DNA of 64,000 nucleotides from Phaeodactylibacter sp. (GCF_022763345.1 NZ_JALEGS010000018.1:1-64000), one strand, 5' to 3'; shown: positions 34,646 to 45,588, counted from the stretch's first letter. Made by a program: numbers and translations. Notes: a model not told the origin generated them from the sequence alone.

Positions 34646-37600
34646 TTACTTGCTGATTGAACTAGGAAGGTTACCAAACAGCTCCTGGTAAGATTTGGAA
34701 AAATGGGAAACGTTCCTGTAGCCGACTTCCAGTGCTACTTCAGAAATATTTAAATCGGACGTTTCCAACAGCACTTTGGCTCTGTTCAACCGGTAATTCC
34801 GGATGAATTCGGAGGGAGAGGCACCGGTCAGGGCTTTTAGTTTGCGATAGAGCTGAGAGCGGCTCATACCAACTTTCTGGCATAGCTGCGGCAGACCAAA
34901 ATCTTCGTCTACATAGTGGGCCTCAATTATACCGCGCACTTTGCCAATAAAGGCATCTTCTATCTCTATGGCTTCGGGTCCCAGTGTTGACAAAGCCTCA
35001 TCTGATTTATCCGCTTTGTGGCCGGAGAAATAAGCGGCCAGCCGTTTTTGCCGTTCAATAAGCATGGACAGGCGTAAAAGCAGTTCTTCCCGGTCAAAAG
35101 GTTTAGCCAGGTAGGCATCTGCCCCACGGCGCAGCCCGGCAATTTTGGAAGCGGCATCAGCCTTTGCGGTTAGCAGGATAATGGGGATATGGCTGGTACG
35201 GTCGTCATTTTTCAGCGTATCGCATACCTCGAAGCCGTTTTTTTCGGGCATCATCACATCACTGATGACGAGGTCCGGGATTTGATTTGTAGCCATTTCA
35301 ATACCTATGCGGCCATTGTAGGCAATACTCAGGCGGTACAAATGCCCAAGACAGCTTTTTAGGTAAGTCACCACATCCGGATTGTCCTCTACAATCAGGA
35401 CTTCGGGCTGTGCTGTATTTTGCTGCTGCCGGATTGTACCCTCCTGGTCGGTCTGTGAAGTAAGCGCAGGGATGGAGGCCGCCGTAACATCATCCATCAA
35501 AACGGCAGACCCGGTCAGGGGCTGGGCAGGAGTAACCATCCCTGCTTCATTACGAACGGGAAGCAAGATAGTAAACCGGGTACCCTCCCCCGGCTGACTT
35601 ACCACTTCAATTTCCCCTTCCATCAGGCGTACCAGTTCCTGGGTATGAGCCAGCCCGATCCCAGTGCCTTCTCCAGCTCGGGTATCAGAATCGTCTGCCT
35701 GATAAAAACGATTAAAAATATGCGGTAGCTTTTCCGGAGCAATCCCAATCCCGGTATCAGCCACCTCTATTTGCAGTTGGTGGCCCTGTTGCCCTACTTT
35801 TACACGAATTTCTCCACCTGAAGGGGTGAACTTGATCGCATTGGAAATCAAGTTCGTAACGACCTGCTTGAGTTGCTCCGGATCATAATCCATCACTTTG
35901 ACCTCCAGATTGGTAAAAAAGAGTAGAGACAGATTATGACTGTTAGCATACGTCTGAAAGGACTCCACCAGGTAGCGGAGGTACGGCACAATATCGCTCT
36001 GTTGAGGCTTGAGCTTCAGGCCGCCACTTTCCAGCCTGGACAAATCGAGCAGCTGATTAACCAGCTTCAACAGACTCCGGCCATTATTTTCAATAAGTGC
36101 AAGTCCCTTATCCATATCCGCTTTAGGAGACTTTTTGATCTGGCTTGCCATCCCAAGTATGACGGTCAGCGGGGTACGAAACTCATGCGTCAGGTTCGTA
36201 TAGAGGCGGCTTTTGAAGCTATCCAGCTCTTTGAGCTTGTCCGCCTCGACTTTTTCGAGCATGAGTTTAGTCTGTAAGGCTTGTTTCCTGAGCTCGTTGT
36301 GCCGGAGATAGTAAAGTGCGGCCGCTATGATAAGGGCATACAATAGGTAGGCCCACCAGGTTGCCCACCAGGGCGCGTGCACAATGACCTGAACAGCCAG
36401 TTGATTAGGGTGCCACTGCCCGTGGCTGTCCCGGGCCTTTACCCGAAAGGTATATTCTCCCGCCGGCAGGCTGCTGAACCGGGTAAAGCTGAATTTGGAA
36501 GGCGCAGACCAGTGCTCTTCGTACCCTTCCATCCGGTAGCTGTAGGTTACCTCCTCCGGGTTGCGGTAGTCCGTGAGGGCGTACTCAAAGGTGAAGGAAC
36601 GATGCCAGTAGCGCAGGTGGATGGCGGGCTCCTGCCCAAAGTTATATCGCCTGATGGTCGTATCCTTTTGTTCGTCCACGTACTCGAAGGCATTCAGGAC
36701 AACCCCAGCCGTTTCATTGCGCTGTTGCTGGCTGAGCAGCAGTTCTTCGGGATAGAAAGCAGTAATCCCCTGCAAACCACCAAAGTACATACGCCCGTCC
36801 TTTGCTTTGAAATAAGACTTCCGGTTGAACTCATTATGCGATAGCCCATCCTCTTCAAAGAAACTCATAAAGGATTCATCAGCAATTCGAAAACGGGATA
36901 AGCCGTGATTGGTACTTAGCCAAAGTGCTGAATCCCCCTCAGACAGCATCCCGCAGACATAGTTATTAGCCAGCCCGTCAGCTGTGGTGAAACGCTTTAC
37001 AGCACCGCTTTCCAGCTGCAGGCTCAGCAAGCCGGCATCGGTAGCCAGCCAGAGCAGCCCAGGCGCTGTTTCCTCAATGGCAAAAATATGAGCAACGGCA
37101 AAACCTTTGTTGCCAGGGCTGTACCATTTTTGTTGCTGAGTATCCGGTTTGTAGTGCAGTAGCTGCCCATTATTGCTGATGAACACCGCTCCACTCCACC
37201 GCCCTACCTGTATGGCTTCCGTTACATACTCGCCTTTTTTGGGCAGTTCCAATACTTTTTCCCATCTTAATTGTCCGTTAAAGCTATCCAAATAAAAAAG
37301 CTCGTGCTCGAGGACCCACCACAGCGGCCCCTCTTTCCCTTTCGCGAACAGCCCTTCTTCCTGAAAGGTATTCCTGGCTCCCGGAACTGCACGAATCACT
37401 TCCGTTTCCGGGTTCATAAGCTGGCCGTGATTTAGCCAAAGCCCGTGCTCATCTGCATGTAAATCAGAGGGCAGTGGAAGACGGTAATCGTCGGGAGAGA
37501 AAAGAGCCGTTACTTTTTGTCGCCCCGGATTGATGCGGGCAATACCGTGGTAATAAGCAGCAAATAAATCACCATCCGGGCTTTCCGCCATTCCCCGAAA

Positions 37601-38659
37601 ACTGCAAAATCCATTGCATGCCCCCAATGGCTCACTCAGGTATTGATCAAAAGCTTGTTCGGGAAGGGACACCCTCAAAAGGCCCAGGCGGGTCATTACC
37701 CATACGGTACCGGTGTTGTCTATGAATGGAAATAGGACATCATTAACATTAGGCAATCTCTTTTTCAGGGCAGCGCTGAAGTCGATCAGGGTATCCTCTG
37801 CCGCATCATAATAGGCTAAGGTCCGGTCAGGTCCGCAAAGCCAGAGGCTTCCATCCGAAAGAGGCCGCCCAGCAGTAAGGTAAGGATCGTAGTGGCGCAG
37901 ATGTCGGGTGACGGGGTGAGGGGTTGCTCTCTCTGTTTCCAGATTCAAATTGAATACGAGGTACGCCTCCGGTGTTGACTTCAGGGCAACTAGGTCTCCA
38001 TTTTCTGCCCGGGCAATATGCATAAATACTTCCCCTTCGGCAGAGAGTCGCTGAAGAGTGTCCGGCTCCTTTGCCCGATCCGGCAGGTACCTTTCGATGG
38101 TACGCTGATAGAGCAATAACTGACCATCCGGAAGCAGTGCGAAATATTTGCCAGGTGGAAAGGGTATATTTTTATGAAGCCGCTTACCAAACTGCTGCCC
38201 GTTGAATGTGTAGACATCCAGTACCTGTTCGTCCTCTGAATACAGCACAACCCCGTAGTCTCCGTTTTCGAGCGGGTAGGAATTCTTTAAAACCGTTTTA
38301 CGGCCTTCCAGCCTCGGAGCAGGGAAAGACTGCCATACTCCACTATTGGGCTCGAACAAATAAAGGCGGGAATGGCTGAGTAGTAACAGCAGGGAATCCT
38401 GTAAACGGTACAGAGCAACCAACTCATCCCTTTTCCCGGAGGTTTCAGCAGGAGGCGTATACACTACAAAGTTGCGCCCGTCAAACCGGTGCAGCTTGTA
38501 ATCATTCAGTATCCATAAAAAGCCCCGCTCATCCTGTGTTACTCCATGCGTAAGGCTTCCGGACAACCCATCAGCTGTGGTGTAAAACCGGAAATCGGCC
38601 GTTTGGGTGGATGCCCAAAGCGGGAGAAGCAGCAAAAGGAATAAGCCTTTACGGATCAT
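34646..38659 (-). CDS. Hybrid two-component system sensor/regulator (HTCS)
   Basis: This protein is 1337 aa from ATG 38659; the ORF is open to 38725, but only the internal start gives a proper signal peptide (MIRKGLFLLLLLPLWAST). The order is periplasmic beta-propeller repeats (to about 670), a Y_Y_Y domain, a TM near 746-770, HisKA with HEFRTPLTVIL (His about 808), HATPase_c with DTGIGIAPEKLP, REC (about 1068-1180; IVEDNPD and phospho-Asp in LVISDVMMPEKNG), and an AraC-type HTH (last 95 residues). This is the one-polypeptide sensor typical of Bacteroidota polysaccharide loci. It probably controls the SusCD genes to its right. Confidence 0.95.
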   Translation of the reverse strand: MIRKGLFLLLLLPLWASTQTADFRFYTTADGLSGSLTHGVTQDERGFLWILNDYKLHRFDGRNFVVYTPPAETSGKRDELVALYRLQDSLLLLLSHSRLYLFEPNSGVWQSFPAPRLEGRKTVLKNSYPLENGDYGVVLYSEDEQVLDVYTFNGQQFGKRLHKNIPFPPGKYFALLPDGQLLLYQRTIERYLPDRAKEPDTLQRLSAEGEVFMHIARAENGDLVALKSTPEAYLVFNLNLETERATPHPVTRHLRHYDPYLTAGRPLSDGSLWLCGPDRTLAYYDAAEDTLIDFSAALKKRLPNVNDVLFPFIDNTGTVWVMTRLGLLRVSLPEQAFDQYLSEPLGACNGFCSFRGMAESPDGDLFAAYYHGIARINPGRQKVTALFSPDDYRLPLPSDLHADEHGLWLNHGQLMNPETEVIRAVPGARNTFQEEGLFAKGKEGPLWWVLEHELFYLDSFNGQLRWEKVLELPKKGEYVTEAIQVGRWSGAVFISNNGQLLHYKPDTQQQKWYSPGNKGFAVAHIFAIEETAPGLLWLATDAGLLSLQLESGAVKRFTTADGLANNYVCGMLSEGDSALWLSTNHGLSRFRIADESFMSFFEEDGLSHNEFNRKSYFKAKDGRMYFGGLQGITAFYPEELLLSQQQRNETAGVVLNAFEYVDEQKDTTIRRYNFGQEPAIHLRYWHRSFTFEYALTDYRNPEEVTYSYRMEGYEEHWSAPSKFSFTRFSSLPAGEYTFRVKARDSHGQWHPNQLAVQVIVHAPWWATWWAYLLYALIIAAALYYLRHNELRKQALQTKLMLEKVEADKLKELDSFKSRLYTNLTHEFRTPLTVILGMASQIKKSPKADMDKGLALIENNGRSLLKLVNQLLDLSRLESGGLKLKPQQSDIVPYLRYLVESFQTYANSHNLSLLFFTNLEVKVMDYDPEQLKQVVTNLISNAIKFTPSGGEIRVKVGQQGHQLQIEVADTGIGIAPEKLPHIFNRFYQADDSDTRAGEGTGIGLAHTQELVRLMEGEIEVVSQPGEGTRFTILLPVRNEAGMVTPAQPLTGSAVLMDDVTAASIPALTSQTDQEGTIRQQQNTAQPEVLIVEDNPDVVTYLKSCLGHLYRLSIAYNGRIGIEMATNQIPDLVISDVMMPEKNGFEVCDTLKNDDRTSHIPIILLTAKADAASKIAGLRRGADAYLAKPFDREELLLRLSMLIERQKRLAAYFSGHKADKSDEALSTLGPEAIEIEDAFIGKVRGIIEAHYVDEDFGLPQLCQKVGMSRSQLYRKLKALTGASPSEFIRNYRLNRAKVLLETSDLNISEVALEVGYRNVSHFSKSYQELFGNLPSSISK

Positions 38660-38852
38660 TGCGGTCTGTTGTGTTCCCTTATCTATTTGTCCAGGGGGGA
38701 CAGGGTGACCATGATAAGGAGCCACAAATTACAAAAGTCTTTCTGAAACATCCCTTTCAGCCCGTCAGGATAGCGTCTGAATTGGCACTGCAATCACCGG
38801 TTTACACACCCAAAGCCAGGCATATCTTTGGTTGTCAGGCTGCAACATGGCT

Positions 38853-40148
38853 TTACAAGCGCGTATTCACAATATTATTAAGTGTAGACCCGAAGGTATA
38901 GCTCAGCCCCAGTCCGGTGCTTGCTGCAAAGTCCGTCGCGATCTGCCGCTGCTGCAGCAGGATGTCCTCTACTGAAGTGTCGCCCTGTGGCAGATTGATC
39001 TGATCGCTGACCAGGTCGAAATTAGCAGACAACCGAAGCGCCAGCCCTTCGTACAGCCGTACGGCTATCCAGTTGTCGAACTCTACCCGGTTTTTGGACA
39101 TGTCGTGCAGGAAAGAAGAGGCCTGCAAAGTGGTAAAAATATCGCCCCAGGGCTGACGGAAGCGCAGCTGAATATCCAGAGAGTGGTTCAACAGGTTTTC
39201 CTCTATCTGCCCGAAAACCGTACGCTCAAAATACTGCTGATGCTGAAAGCCAATCCGGTAGGCAAAAGTGATTTCCCGGCGCAGAACCTCCTCGTAAGGG
39301 AAGATATTATATTCCACGGCAGGATGAAAGCTATACGCCTGCGCGATATTGTTGAAGGTACTTTGGCGTATTCCGCTAAACACGCCGGTAGACCAGTGAT
39401 CAGTGATACTTTTAACAATACTACCCGACAGAAACTTCCATTTTCGAACACTAACCAGTATTTCATCATCGCTCTCAAACTGGTTTTCAGCGTGGCTAAT
39501 CTGCCCGTCAATCCGCACCCGCCAGGCATCCGTAACCCGGTCTATATCTACACCCAAGTCCACGCTAAATTCTTCACGGGTAGATTCCTTGTAAAGCCGA
39601 CCGTTGCCCGCAACTTCAAAAATCCAATAATCCCAAGGGGCTTCTTCTTCCACAGCACCTGAGGTATCCGCCCCGTCTGGTACGTTAACCGAAAAATCGA
39701 TATGACTGGCCAGCTCAGAATTGATTAAATAATGGAGCAACCCTTGATTCACCGTTTTCAGTAATCCATCCCGGACCTCTGAATTGGTCATATTGGGGTT
39801 AGACTCGAACTTGAGTTCATGCTCCAACCCCTCAAATGCCCCCTGACCTTTGAAGTTGAGGGTAAAAGAGCGGCCACCTGCACCGGTCCAGATATCAAAA
39901 ATAAACAACTGAATATTGGCCTGACCCTGATCGCGCACGTGGTCCAGATAGGTGATTTCCTGCACCAGATAGTTACGGTCGCAGTTGCAGTCTATGAAGA
40001 GCTTAAGACGGTCCTGAGATTGCCCCGGCAATACGGAGGGAATAACGAACGCAAGGCAAAGCAGTGCTATAAGGAAGTTGGGTTTTGGGTAAGCTCTGCC
40101 AAAGATTTTGAAAATGTGGGTAGTTTCTGCGGTTCTGTTGTCGTGCAT
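38853..40148 (-). CDS. Probable outer-membrane protein, unknown function
   Basis: This 431-aa protein has an N-terminal hydrophobic signal (IALLCLAFVIPSVLPG, residues 28-43) behind a longer leader. A conserved opening follows (LKLFIDCNCDRNYLVQEITY), then alternating beta-strand segments ending in an aromatic C-terminus with SFLHDMSKN, WIAVRLYEGLALRLSAN and GLGLSYTFGS, typical of an outer-membrane beta barrel. It is oriented opposite to SusC across a 551-bp intergenic region. No function is assigned. Confidence 0.7.
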   Translation of the reverse strand: MHDNRTAETTHIFKIFGRAYPKPNFLIALLCLAFVIPSVLPGQSQDRLKLFIDCNCDRNYLVQEITYLDHVRDQGQANIQLFIFDIWTGAGGRSFTLNFKGQGAFEGLEHELKFESNPNMTNSEVRDGLLKTVNQGLLHYLINSELASHIDFSVNVPDGADTSGAVEEEAPWDYWIFEVAGNGRLYKESTREEFSVDLGVDIDRVTDAWRVRIDGQISHAENQFESDDEILVSVRKWKFLSGSIVKSITDHWSTGVFSGIRQSTFNNIAQAYSFHPAVEYNIFPYEEVLRREITFAYRIGFQHQQYFERTVFGQIEENLLNHSLDIQLRFRQPWGDIFTTLQASSFLHDMSKNRVEFDNWIAVRLYEGLALRLSANFDLVSDQINLPQGDTSVEDILLQQRQIATDFAASTGLGLSYTFGSTLNNIVNTRL

Positions 40149-40699
40149 GATTGAAAGTAAGGTGGTTTTGGTGCTTGAATCAAATTGTCCTGTGCTGTAA
40201 GTTATTAAGATTTCTTATTAAGTTTAACAACTAAACGGGTTTAGTTGTTGATTTGACAAAATGCTGTAACTCGAAGAGAACACTTCGGAAGCGTTGTGCT
40301 AACTTTTTAGATTTAAATGAGGCCAGCCCACTCTTAATCTCCTCTTAACACCACAGCCCATTTCACTTAACAATTGGTATCTACCTTTGGGTATCAATTC
40401 GCTAGTTACCCTGCCGGGAAGTATACCCTGTATGCACAGCAGGTTACACAACAACAATTTTCCTGATCTAAGTCGGGCCTTCACGGCACTGCTTCCGGCG
40501 TGGTTTGCTGCGCCGGTCTCCTGGTAGCATTGGTGCTGAACTAATGTGACAAGATCGCCGTGTACCCGTAAGCCCCCAAATAGCCTGTCCCAATAAGAAA
40601 TGCACTGCAAATGCCTTGCGGTGCCCTGATCGTCTACGTTGCAGCCGGAAAAGTGCCGCTGCCGACACTCACTTTTATTAACTTAAAACCATACAGTCC
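40149..40699. other. Divergent intergenic region upstream of SusC
   Basis: 551 bp between divergent genes, with no convincing gene. It holds a strong operator-like palindrome at 40226-40249 and presumably the SusC promoter and long 5' UTR. Confidence 0.6.
40226..40249. promoter_or_regulatory. Operator-like palindrome
   Basis: AACAACTAAAC (40226-40236) and GTTTAGTTGTT (40239-40249) are exact reverse complements with two bases between, about 78 bp from the outer-membrane protein start. The short spacer argues for a DNA-binding operator rather than an RNA hairpin. Confidence 0.5.
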
Positions 40700-43600
40700 A
40701 TGAGATTTATGCGACTAAAAGCCTTTATTCCAGGCTTACTCATTTGCGGGAGCTTCCTGCAAGCCGTTGCTGCACCAGGCAACATTGAAACTGGTGTACA
40801 ACCGAAAGGCAGGGAGGCTTACCTTGCCGAATCAACCGCTTCCGTCACTGAAGCCCGGCCCATTTCCGGCCTGGTTACAGATGAATCAGGGGAACCCCTC
40901 GTTGGCGCAACCGTACAAGTCAAAGGTGCCGTTACCGGTACCGTTACCGATGTGGACGGTAAGTTTACCATTCAGGTAGATGATGATGCGGTGCTTATCA
41001 TTTCCTACATCGGCTACATTACAGAAGAAGTTTCCGTAGCCGGGCTATCCAACATTCAGCTACAGCTGAAGCCCAATGCTACTCAACTGGACGATGTTGT
41101 CGTAGTTGCCTACGGTACGCAGAAGAAATCAGATGTCACCGGCGCTATTGGCGGGGTGGACTCTGAAGAATTCAACCGGGGCGTAGTAACTAACCCCGGC
41201 CAGTTGCTCCAAGGCAAAGTAGCCGGTGTCAACGTTTCTAATGTGAGCGGTGAGCCGGGTGCAGCCCAAAATGTGATCATCCGGGGTATTGGCAGTTTGC
41301 GCTCGGGTACAACGCCGCTTTACGTAATCGACGGTTTCGTACTGGACAACTCCGGTACCGGTGTGGCCAACAACCCGCTGAACTTCATCAACCCGAATGA
41401 TATCGCAAGCATCGATGTCCTGAAGGACGCTTCGGCAGCAGCCATCTACGGTGCCCGGGCTTCCAACGGTGTTATCGTAATTACGACTAAGAAAGGGCAG
41501 GAAGGCAAAGCCGAAACCACCCTTTCCACGTCCAGAGCAGTCTCCACCATCGCCCGCAAGCTTCCGGTCTTTGGTGCAGATGAGTTCCGGCAGCAGGTCA
41601 CAGCTATCGGCGGCCGGCTGGAAGACTTTGGCGGTAACACGGACTGGCAGGATGAGCTGACGCAGACCGGAATTTCCAACAACGTCAACCTGTCGGTAAA
41701 CGGAGCGGCGAATGAGCGCTTTTCCTATTACGCTTCCCTGGGTTACCAGGACCAGGAGGGTATCCTGCAAAACAGCAATCTGGAGCGCTACTCTGGCAAG
41801 CTTAACGTAACGCAGAAAGGGCTGGGCGGCCGCCTCAGCATCGATTTGAACCTCACCGCTGCGCATACCAAGAACCTGCGCCCCAACATCTCTTCCACAC
41901 TGGTCGACATGCTGGAGTTCAACCCCACCCTACCTGCCCGAGACGAAAATGGCAACCCCCGCCTGCTGGACGAAAACCGCCTGAACCCGCTGGTACGCAA
42001 TGACATCTATTCCGACAATTCCATCAACAACCGGATCCTGGCTAATATCGCTCCGTCTCTTGAAATCGTCAAAGGGCTGACTTATAAGCTGAACTTCGGT
42101 GTGGATTATTCCACCACTTCCAGAAACGTGCAGTGGAAACCCTACGCGCCTCTGGCAGGCTTTGAAGGCTCCCTGAACTCCATTGAAGTGGAAAACGAAA
42201 ACCAGCTGGTGGAAAACACCCTGACGTACCAGTTTGAAGCCGGCAGAAGCAGCTTCAATATACTCGCAGGCCATTCTTACCAGAACCTATTCGTTACTTC
42301 CCGGTCTACGTCCTTTGAGCGGTTTGTGGACAACGGCATCGACCCCGTTTACCAGGACCACACGAGCCCGGACGACCTGAGAACGACCGTGAATGCGGCC
42401 GCTGAAGAAAATGAGCTGCAGTCCTTCTTCGGAAGGGTTAACTACAGCTTCGACGGCAAATACTTGTTTACCGGTACCATGAGAGCAGACGGCTCTTCAA
42501 AGTTTGGCGGCAACAACAAGTACGGCTACTTCCCCTCTCTGGCGGTGGGCTGGAACATCACAAGGGAAGACTTCTTCTCCAATACGGCTTTCGATAACCT
42601 GAAGCTGAGAGCCAGCTGGGGACAGACCGGTAACCAGGAAATCCCTTCAAAAATCACCCAGGAGAGTTTTAATGAATCCCGGTCTCAGAGCGGTGGCGCT
42701 TCCAACAACACTTATCCGCTGGAGCCCGATCAGCTCACCCTGGATCAATATCCGTTTGGGGTTACCTTCACCCGCCTGGCCAACCCAAATATTCAGTGGG
42801 AAGTGTCTACGCAGACCAACGTTGGCCTGGACTTCGCCTTGTTTGACTACCGCTTGACCGGTACCCTCGACTACTTCAACAAGGTGTCAGACAACATCTT
42901 GCTTGAAATCTCACCGGCTGACCCGATTCAGCCAACGGCTACCTTCTGGACCAACATCCCCAACATGGAGATCCGCAACAGCGGCTTTGAGCTGTCGCTG
43001 GACCTGGGCAGCGACCCGACAAAGGAATTCCGCTGGAACATCGGTGGCAATATCTCTTTGATCGATAATGAAATCATCGATTCTCCATTCTCCGTGCTCG
43101 TAACAGGTACGGCTTCCGGTGCCGGGCAAACGGGCGCCACCATCAATGGCTACATTAACGGAGAGCCCATCGGTGCTTTCTATATGCAAACCTTCGACGG
43201 TATCGGTGAAGACGGGCTCAACCGCTTCGTAGATACCAATGGCGATGGTGCTATTCTGGATGATGACCGGACGGTGGTCGGGTCTGCACTGCCGAACACC
43301 CTGTACGGTTTCTACCTGAACCTGAACTACAAGAATTTCGACCTCGGCGTGAACTTCAACGGTGCTGCCGGCAACAAGGTGTACAACCACACTGCTATGA
43401 GCAGCTTCATCAAAGGCAAGCTGGCGGTATCTTCCAACACCACCGACTTTGCCGTAGAGTTCCCGGAAGAGGAGATCACCAACTTCAACGAAGTATCCAC
43501 CCGCTTCCTGGAAGACGGCGACTTCCTCCGGTTGAACAACCTCACGCTGGGGTACAACCTGAATACACAGCGGCTGGGCATTGGAAACGCCATTCAGCGG

Positions 43601-43771
43601 GCACGCCTGTCCCTGACCGGGCAGAACCTGCTGCTGATCACCAACTACTCTGGTTTTGATCCGGAAGTGAACGCAGGCAGTGTCGCCGGCGGTATTCAGA
43701 CCTTTGGTATCGACCGGTTTGCTTACCCCTCAGCAAGGACCTTCCTGGTAGGCCTGGATATCACTTTCTAA
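40700..43771 (+). CDS. SusC-like TonB-dependent receptor
   Basis: This 1023-aa outer-membrane receptor has a signal peptide (MRFMRLKAFIPGLLICGSFL), a CarboxypepD_reg-like domain (ISGLVTDESGEPLVGATVQV, about 54-130), the SusC signature VVVVAYGTQKKSDVTGAIG, a plug with the usual RGIGSLRSGTTPLYVIDGF block, and a 22-strand barrel ending in YPSARTFLVGLDITF. It imports an oligosaccharide or another substrate captured by SusD, using TonB energy. It is followed by SusD after 44 bp, so the two form one transcript. The substrate is not evident. Confidence 0.95.
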   Translation: MRFMRLKAFIPGLLICGSFLQAVAAPGNIETGVQPKGREAYLAESTASVTEARPISGLVTDESGEPLVGATVQVKGAVTGTVTDVDGKFTIQVDDDAVLIISYIGYITEEVSVAGLSNIQLQLKPNATQLDDVVVVAYGTQKKSDVTGAIGGVDSEEFNRGVVTNPGQLLQGKVAGVNVSNVSGEPGAAQNVIIRGIGSLRSGTTPLYVIDGFVLDNSGTGVANNPLNFINPNDIASIDVLKDASAAAIYGARASNGVIVITTKKGQEGKAETTLSTSRAVSTIARKLPVFGADEFRQQVTAIGGRLEDFGGNTDWQDELTQTGISNNVNLSVNGAANERFSYYASLGYQDQEGILQNSNLERYSGKLNVTQKGLGGRLSIDLNLTAAHTKNLRPNISSTLVDMLEFNPTLPARDENGNPRLLDENRLNPLVRNDIYSDNSINNRILANIAPSLEIVKGLTYKLNFGVDYSTTSRNVQWKPYAPLAGFEGSLNSIEVENENQLVENTLTYQFEAGRSSFNILAGHSYQNLFVTSRSTSFERFVDNGIDPVYQDHTSPDDLRTTVNAAAEENELQSFFGRVNYSFDGKYLFTGTMRADGSSKFGGNNKYGYFPSLAVGWNITREDFFSNTAFDNLKLRASWGQTGNQEIPSKITQESFNESRSQSGGASNNTYPLEPDQLTLDQYPFGVTFTRLANPNIQWEVSTQTNVGLDFALFDYRLTGTLDYFNKVSDNILLEISPADPIQPTATFWTNIPNMEIRNSGFELSLDLGSDPTKEFRWNIGGNISLIDNEIIDSPFSVLVTGTASGAGQTGATINGYINGEPIGAFYMQTFDGIGEDGLNRFVDTNGDGAILDDDRTVVGSALPNTLYGFYLNLNYKNFDLGVNFNGAAGNKVYNHTAMSSFIKGKLAVSSNTTDFAVEFPEEEITNFNEVSTRFLEDGDFLRLNNLTLGYNLNTQRLGIGNAIQRARLSLTGQNLLLITNYSGFDPEVNAGSVAGGIQTFGIDRFAYPSARTFLVGLDITF

Positions 43772-43815
43772 TCAGCCGTATTCAACTTTTTATCTGACTT
43801 TTTACACCAACAATA

Positions 43816-45588
43816 ATGAAAAAGCAACATTTTTATAAAACCCTTTTCCTGACGGCACTGCTCTGCATGCAGTGGAGCTGTACCGACCTGGAGGAAAACG
43901 TTCTGGATGAATCCTTTGCGGGCACCGGCCAGGCAGAAATCATTAGCGGTGCGATTGCGCCGGCTTATGGATATATGCGAAGAGGAGTATGGCGGCACAC
44001 CATCTATTTTGGCCTGCAGGAAGTCACTTCTGATGAAGCCATTCTGCCGGCACGGGGCGGAACGGACTGGTTTGACGGCGGAAAATACATCGCGCTGCAT
44101 GCCCATCAGGTGACACCCACCAATGAGGTCGTGACGGATTCCTGGAATGGCGTGACGACCAATATTTCGAGGGCTTTATCGGCTATTGAAGTGCTTCGGC
44201 CGCTTGCGGAGGCGGGGGATACGGAAGCCGAAGGTGCACTGTACGAGATGATTACCCTGCGCGCTTACCTCAATATGCTCATGATGGACAGCTGGGGCCT
44301 GGCATTCCAGAAGGAAAACTCTACGGAAACCTCCCGGATTTTGAGAGGGCAGGACGCCATCGACTACATCCAAAGTGAGCTGCTGTCTGTAGTGGACGTG
44401 ATCAATACGGATAAGGGCACAGGCCGGTTCACACAGGGGGCTGTTTGGGGTCTGTTAGCCAGGTTGCACCTGAATGCAGCAGTATATCGTGACCCTTATG
44501 GCACGCCTGACTTCACAACAGAGGATATGGACAAGGTGATTGAGTATACCGATCTCATCATCAACTCCGGCCGCTACTCCCTTGAGTCGGAGTACTTTGA
44601 CCTGTTTAACGATGACAATAATGGCAACCCTGAGCTGATCTTTGCACTGGACCAGAGAGGACAATTATCCAACGAGCACGGCAGATGGGCCTATTGGTCT
44701 GTTTCGGGCGCTTATCTGGCACGCCCGGAGTGGATTGCGGATGGCAATCCCGATGGTACCAATGGCCCGGCAATGACTCCGGATTTCTATCAGACCTGGG
44801 TGGATGCCTATGGCGATATCGACCCAGCGGATGCCGACGCCCGCTTCTACAAGCGTAATGTGATGGTCCCTGAGGAATTGCAGGACCTGACGGGTCTTTC
44901 TCCGGCCAATGACGAAGACCACTTTTTCTGTGTGCCACCCTTGGATTTTCAGATGGACCGGGGCATTCTTCGCGGTGTTCAGTGGGGCCCCAGAGAAGGC
45001 CCGGATGGCAACTTCCTGGCTTGCGCCGATGGCTCCGCACGTATTTATCCGGTACGGGAGGATGCGACCAGCTCTGTCAGAGAAGCAGAGGAAGAAGTGT
45101 ACGTCACCCACGTGGTAGACATCAACTTCACTACGGAAGGCAGTTTCCACAACACTGGCTACCGCTTCGCCAAGCATCAGTTCAGCCGCACCTCGCCCAA
45201 CGGCACGGCTAACAGCAGCGTGGACCTCGTTCTGCTGCGTCTGGGAGAGGTTTACCTGAACCGGGCAGAAGCCAAATTCCGCAAAGGGGATGTAGCTGGC
45301 GCGCTGGAGGACATCAACACCCTGCGCACGGCCAGAAATGCCCGCCCGGAACAAACGCCTGCGCCACTCAGTGATATTGACCTCGATCGCCTTTACGACG
45401 AGCGTGGCTTCGAACTATACTGGGAAGGCCACCGCCGCAATGACCAAATCCGCTTTGGCAAATATGAGGATACCTGGACTGAGAAGAACAGCACAGACGT
45501 GAACAAGCGCCTGTTCCCTATCCCGCAGAGCGCGATTGACGGCGCTTCTGTTTTGGACGGGTTCCTGGTACAGAACAGAGGGTACTAA
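43816..45588 (+). CDS. SusD/RagB-like surface lipoprotein
   Basis: This 590-aa protein has the lipoprotein signal MKKQHFYKTLFLTALLCMQWSC, then the SusD/RagB helical scaffold with LRAYLNMLMMDSWGLAF (TPR-like) and LLRLGEVYLNRAEAKFRKGD, and the C-terminal DERGFELYWEGHRRNDQIRFGKYE block. It binds ligand at the cell surface and hands it to the SusC barrel. Clearly an operon with SusC. A strong terminator follows at 45630. Confidence 0.93.
   Translation: MKKQHFYKTLFLTALLCMQWSCTDLEENVLDESFAGTGQAEIISGAIAPAYGYMRRGVWRHTIYFGLQEVTSDEAILPARGGTDWFDGGKYIALHAHQVTPTNEVVTDSWNGVTTNISRALSAIEVLRPLAEAGDTEAEGALYEMITLRAYLNMLMMDSWGLAFQKENSTETSRILRGQDAIDYIQSELLSVVDVINTDKGTGRFTQGAVWGLLARLHLNAAVYRDPYGTPDFTTEDMDKVIEYTDLIINSGRYSLESEYFDLFNDDNNGNPELIFALDQRGQLSNEHGRWAYWSVSGAYLARPEWIADGNPDGTNGPAMTPDFYQTWVDAYGDIDPADADARFYKRNVMVPEELQDLTGLSPANDEDHFFCVPPLDFQMDRGILRGVQWGPREGPDGNFLACADGSARIYPVREDATSSVREAEEEVYVTHVVDINFTTEGSFHNTGYRFAKHQFSRTSPNGTANSSVDLVLLRLGEVYLNRAEAKFRKGDVAGALEDINTLRTARNARPEQTPAPLSDIDLDRLYDERGFELYWEGHRRNDQIRFGKYEDTWTEKNSTDVNKRLFPIPQSAIDGASVLDGFLVQNRGY

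Noticed and set aside
34646..43771. A complete polysaccharide utilisation locus
   Set aside because: Regulator, SusC and SusD are present, but no glycan-degrading enzyme lies in the window, so only an uptake locus is claimed.
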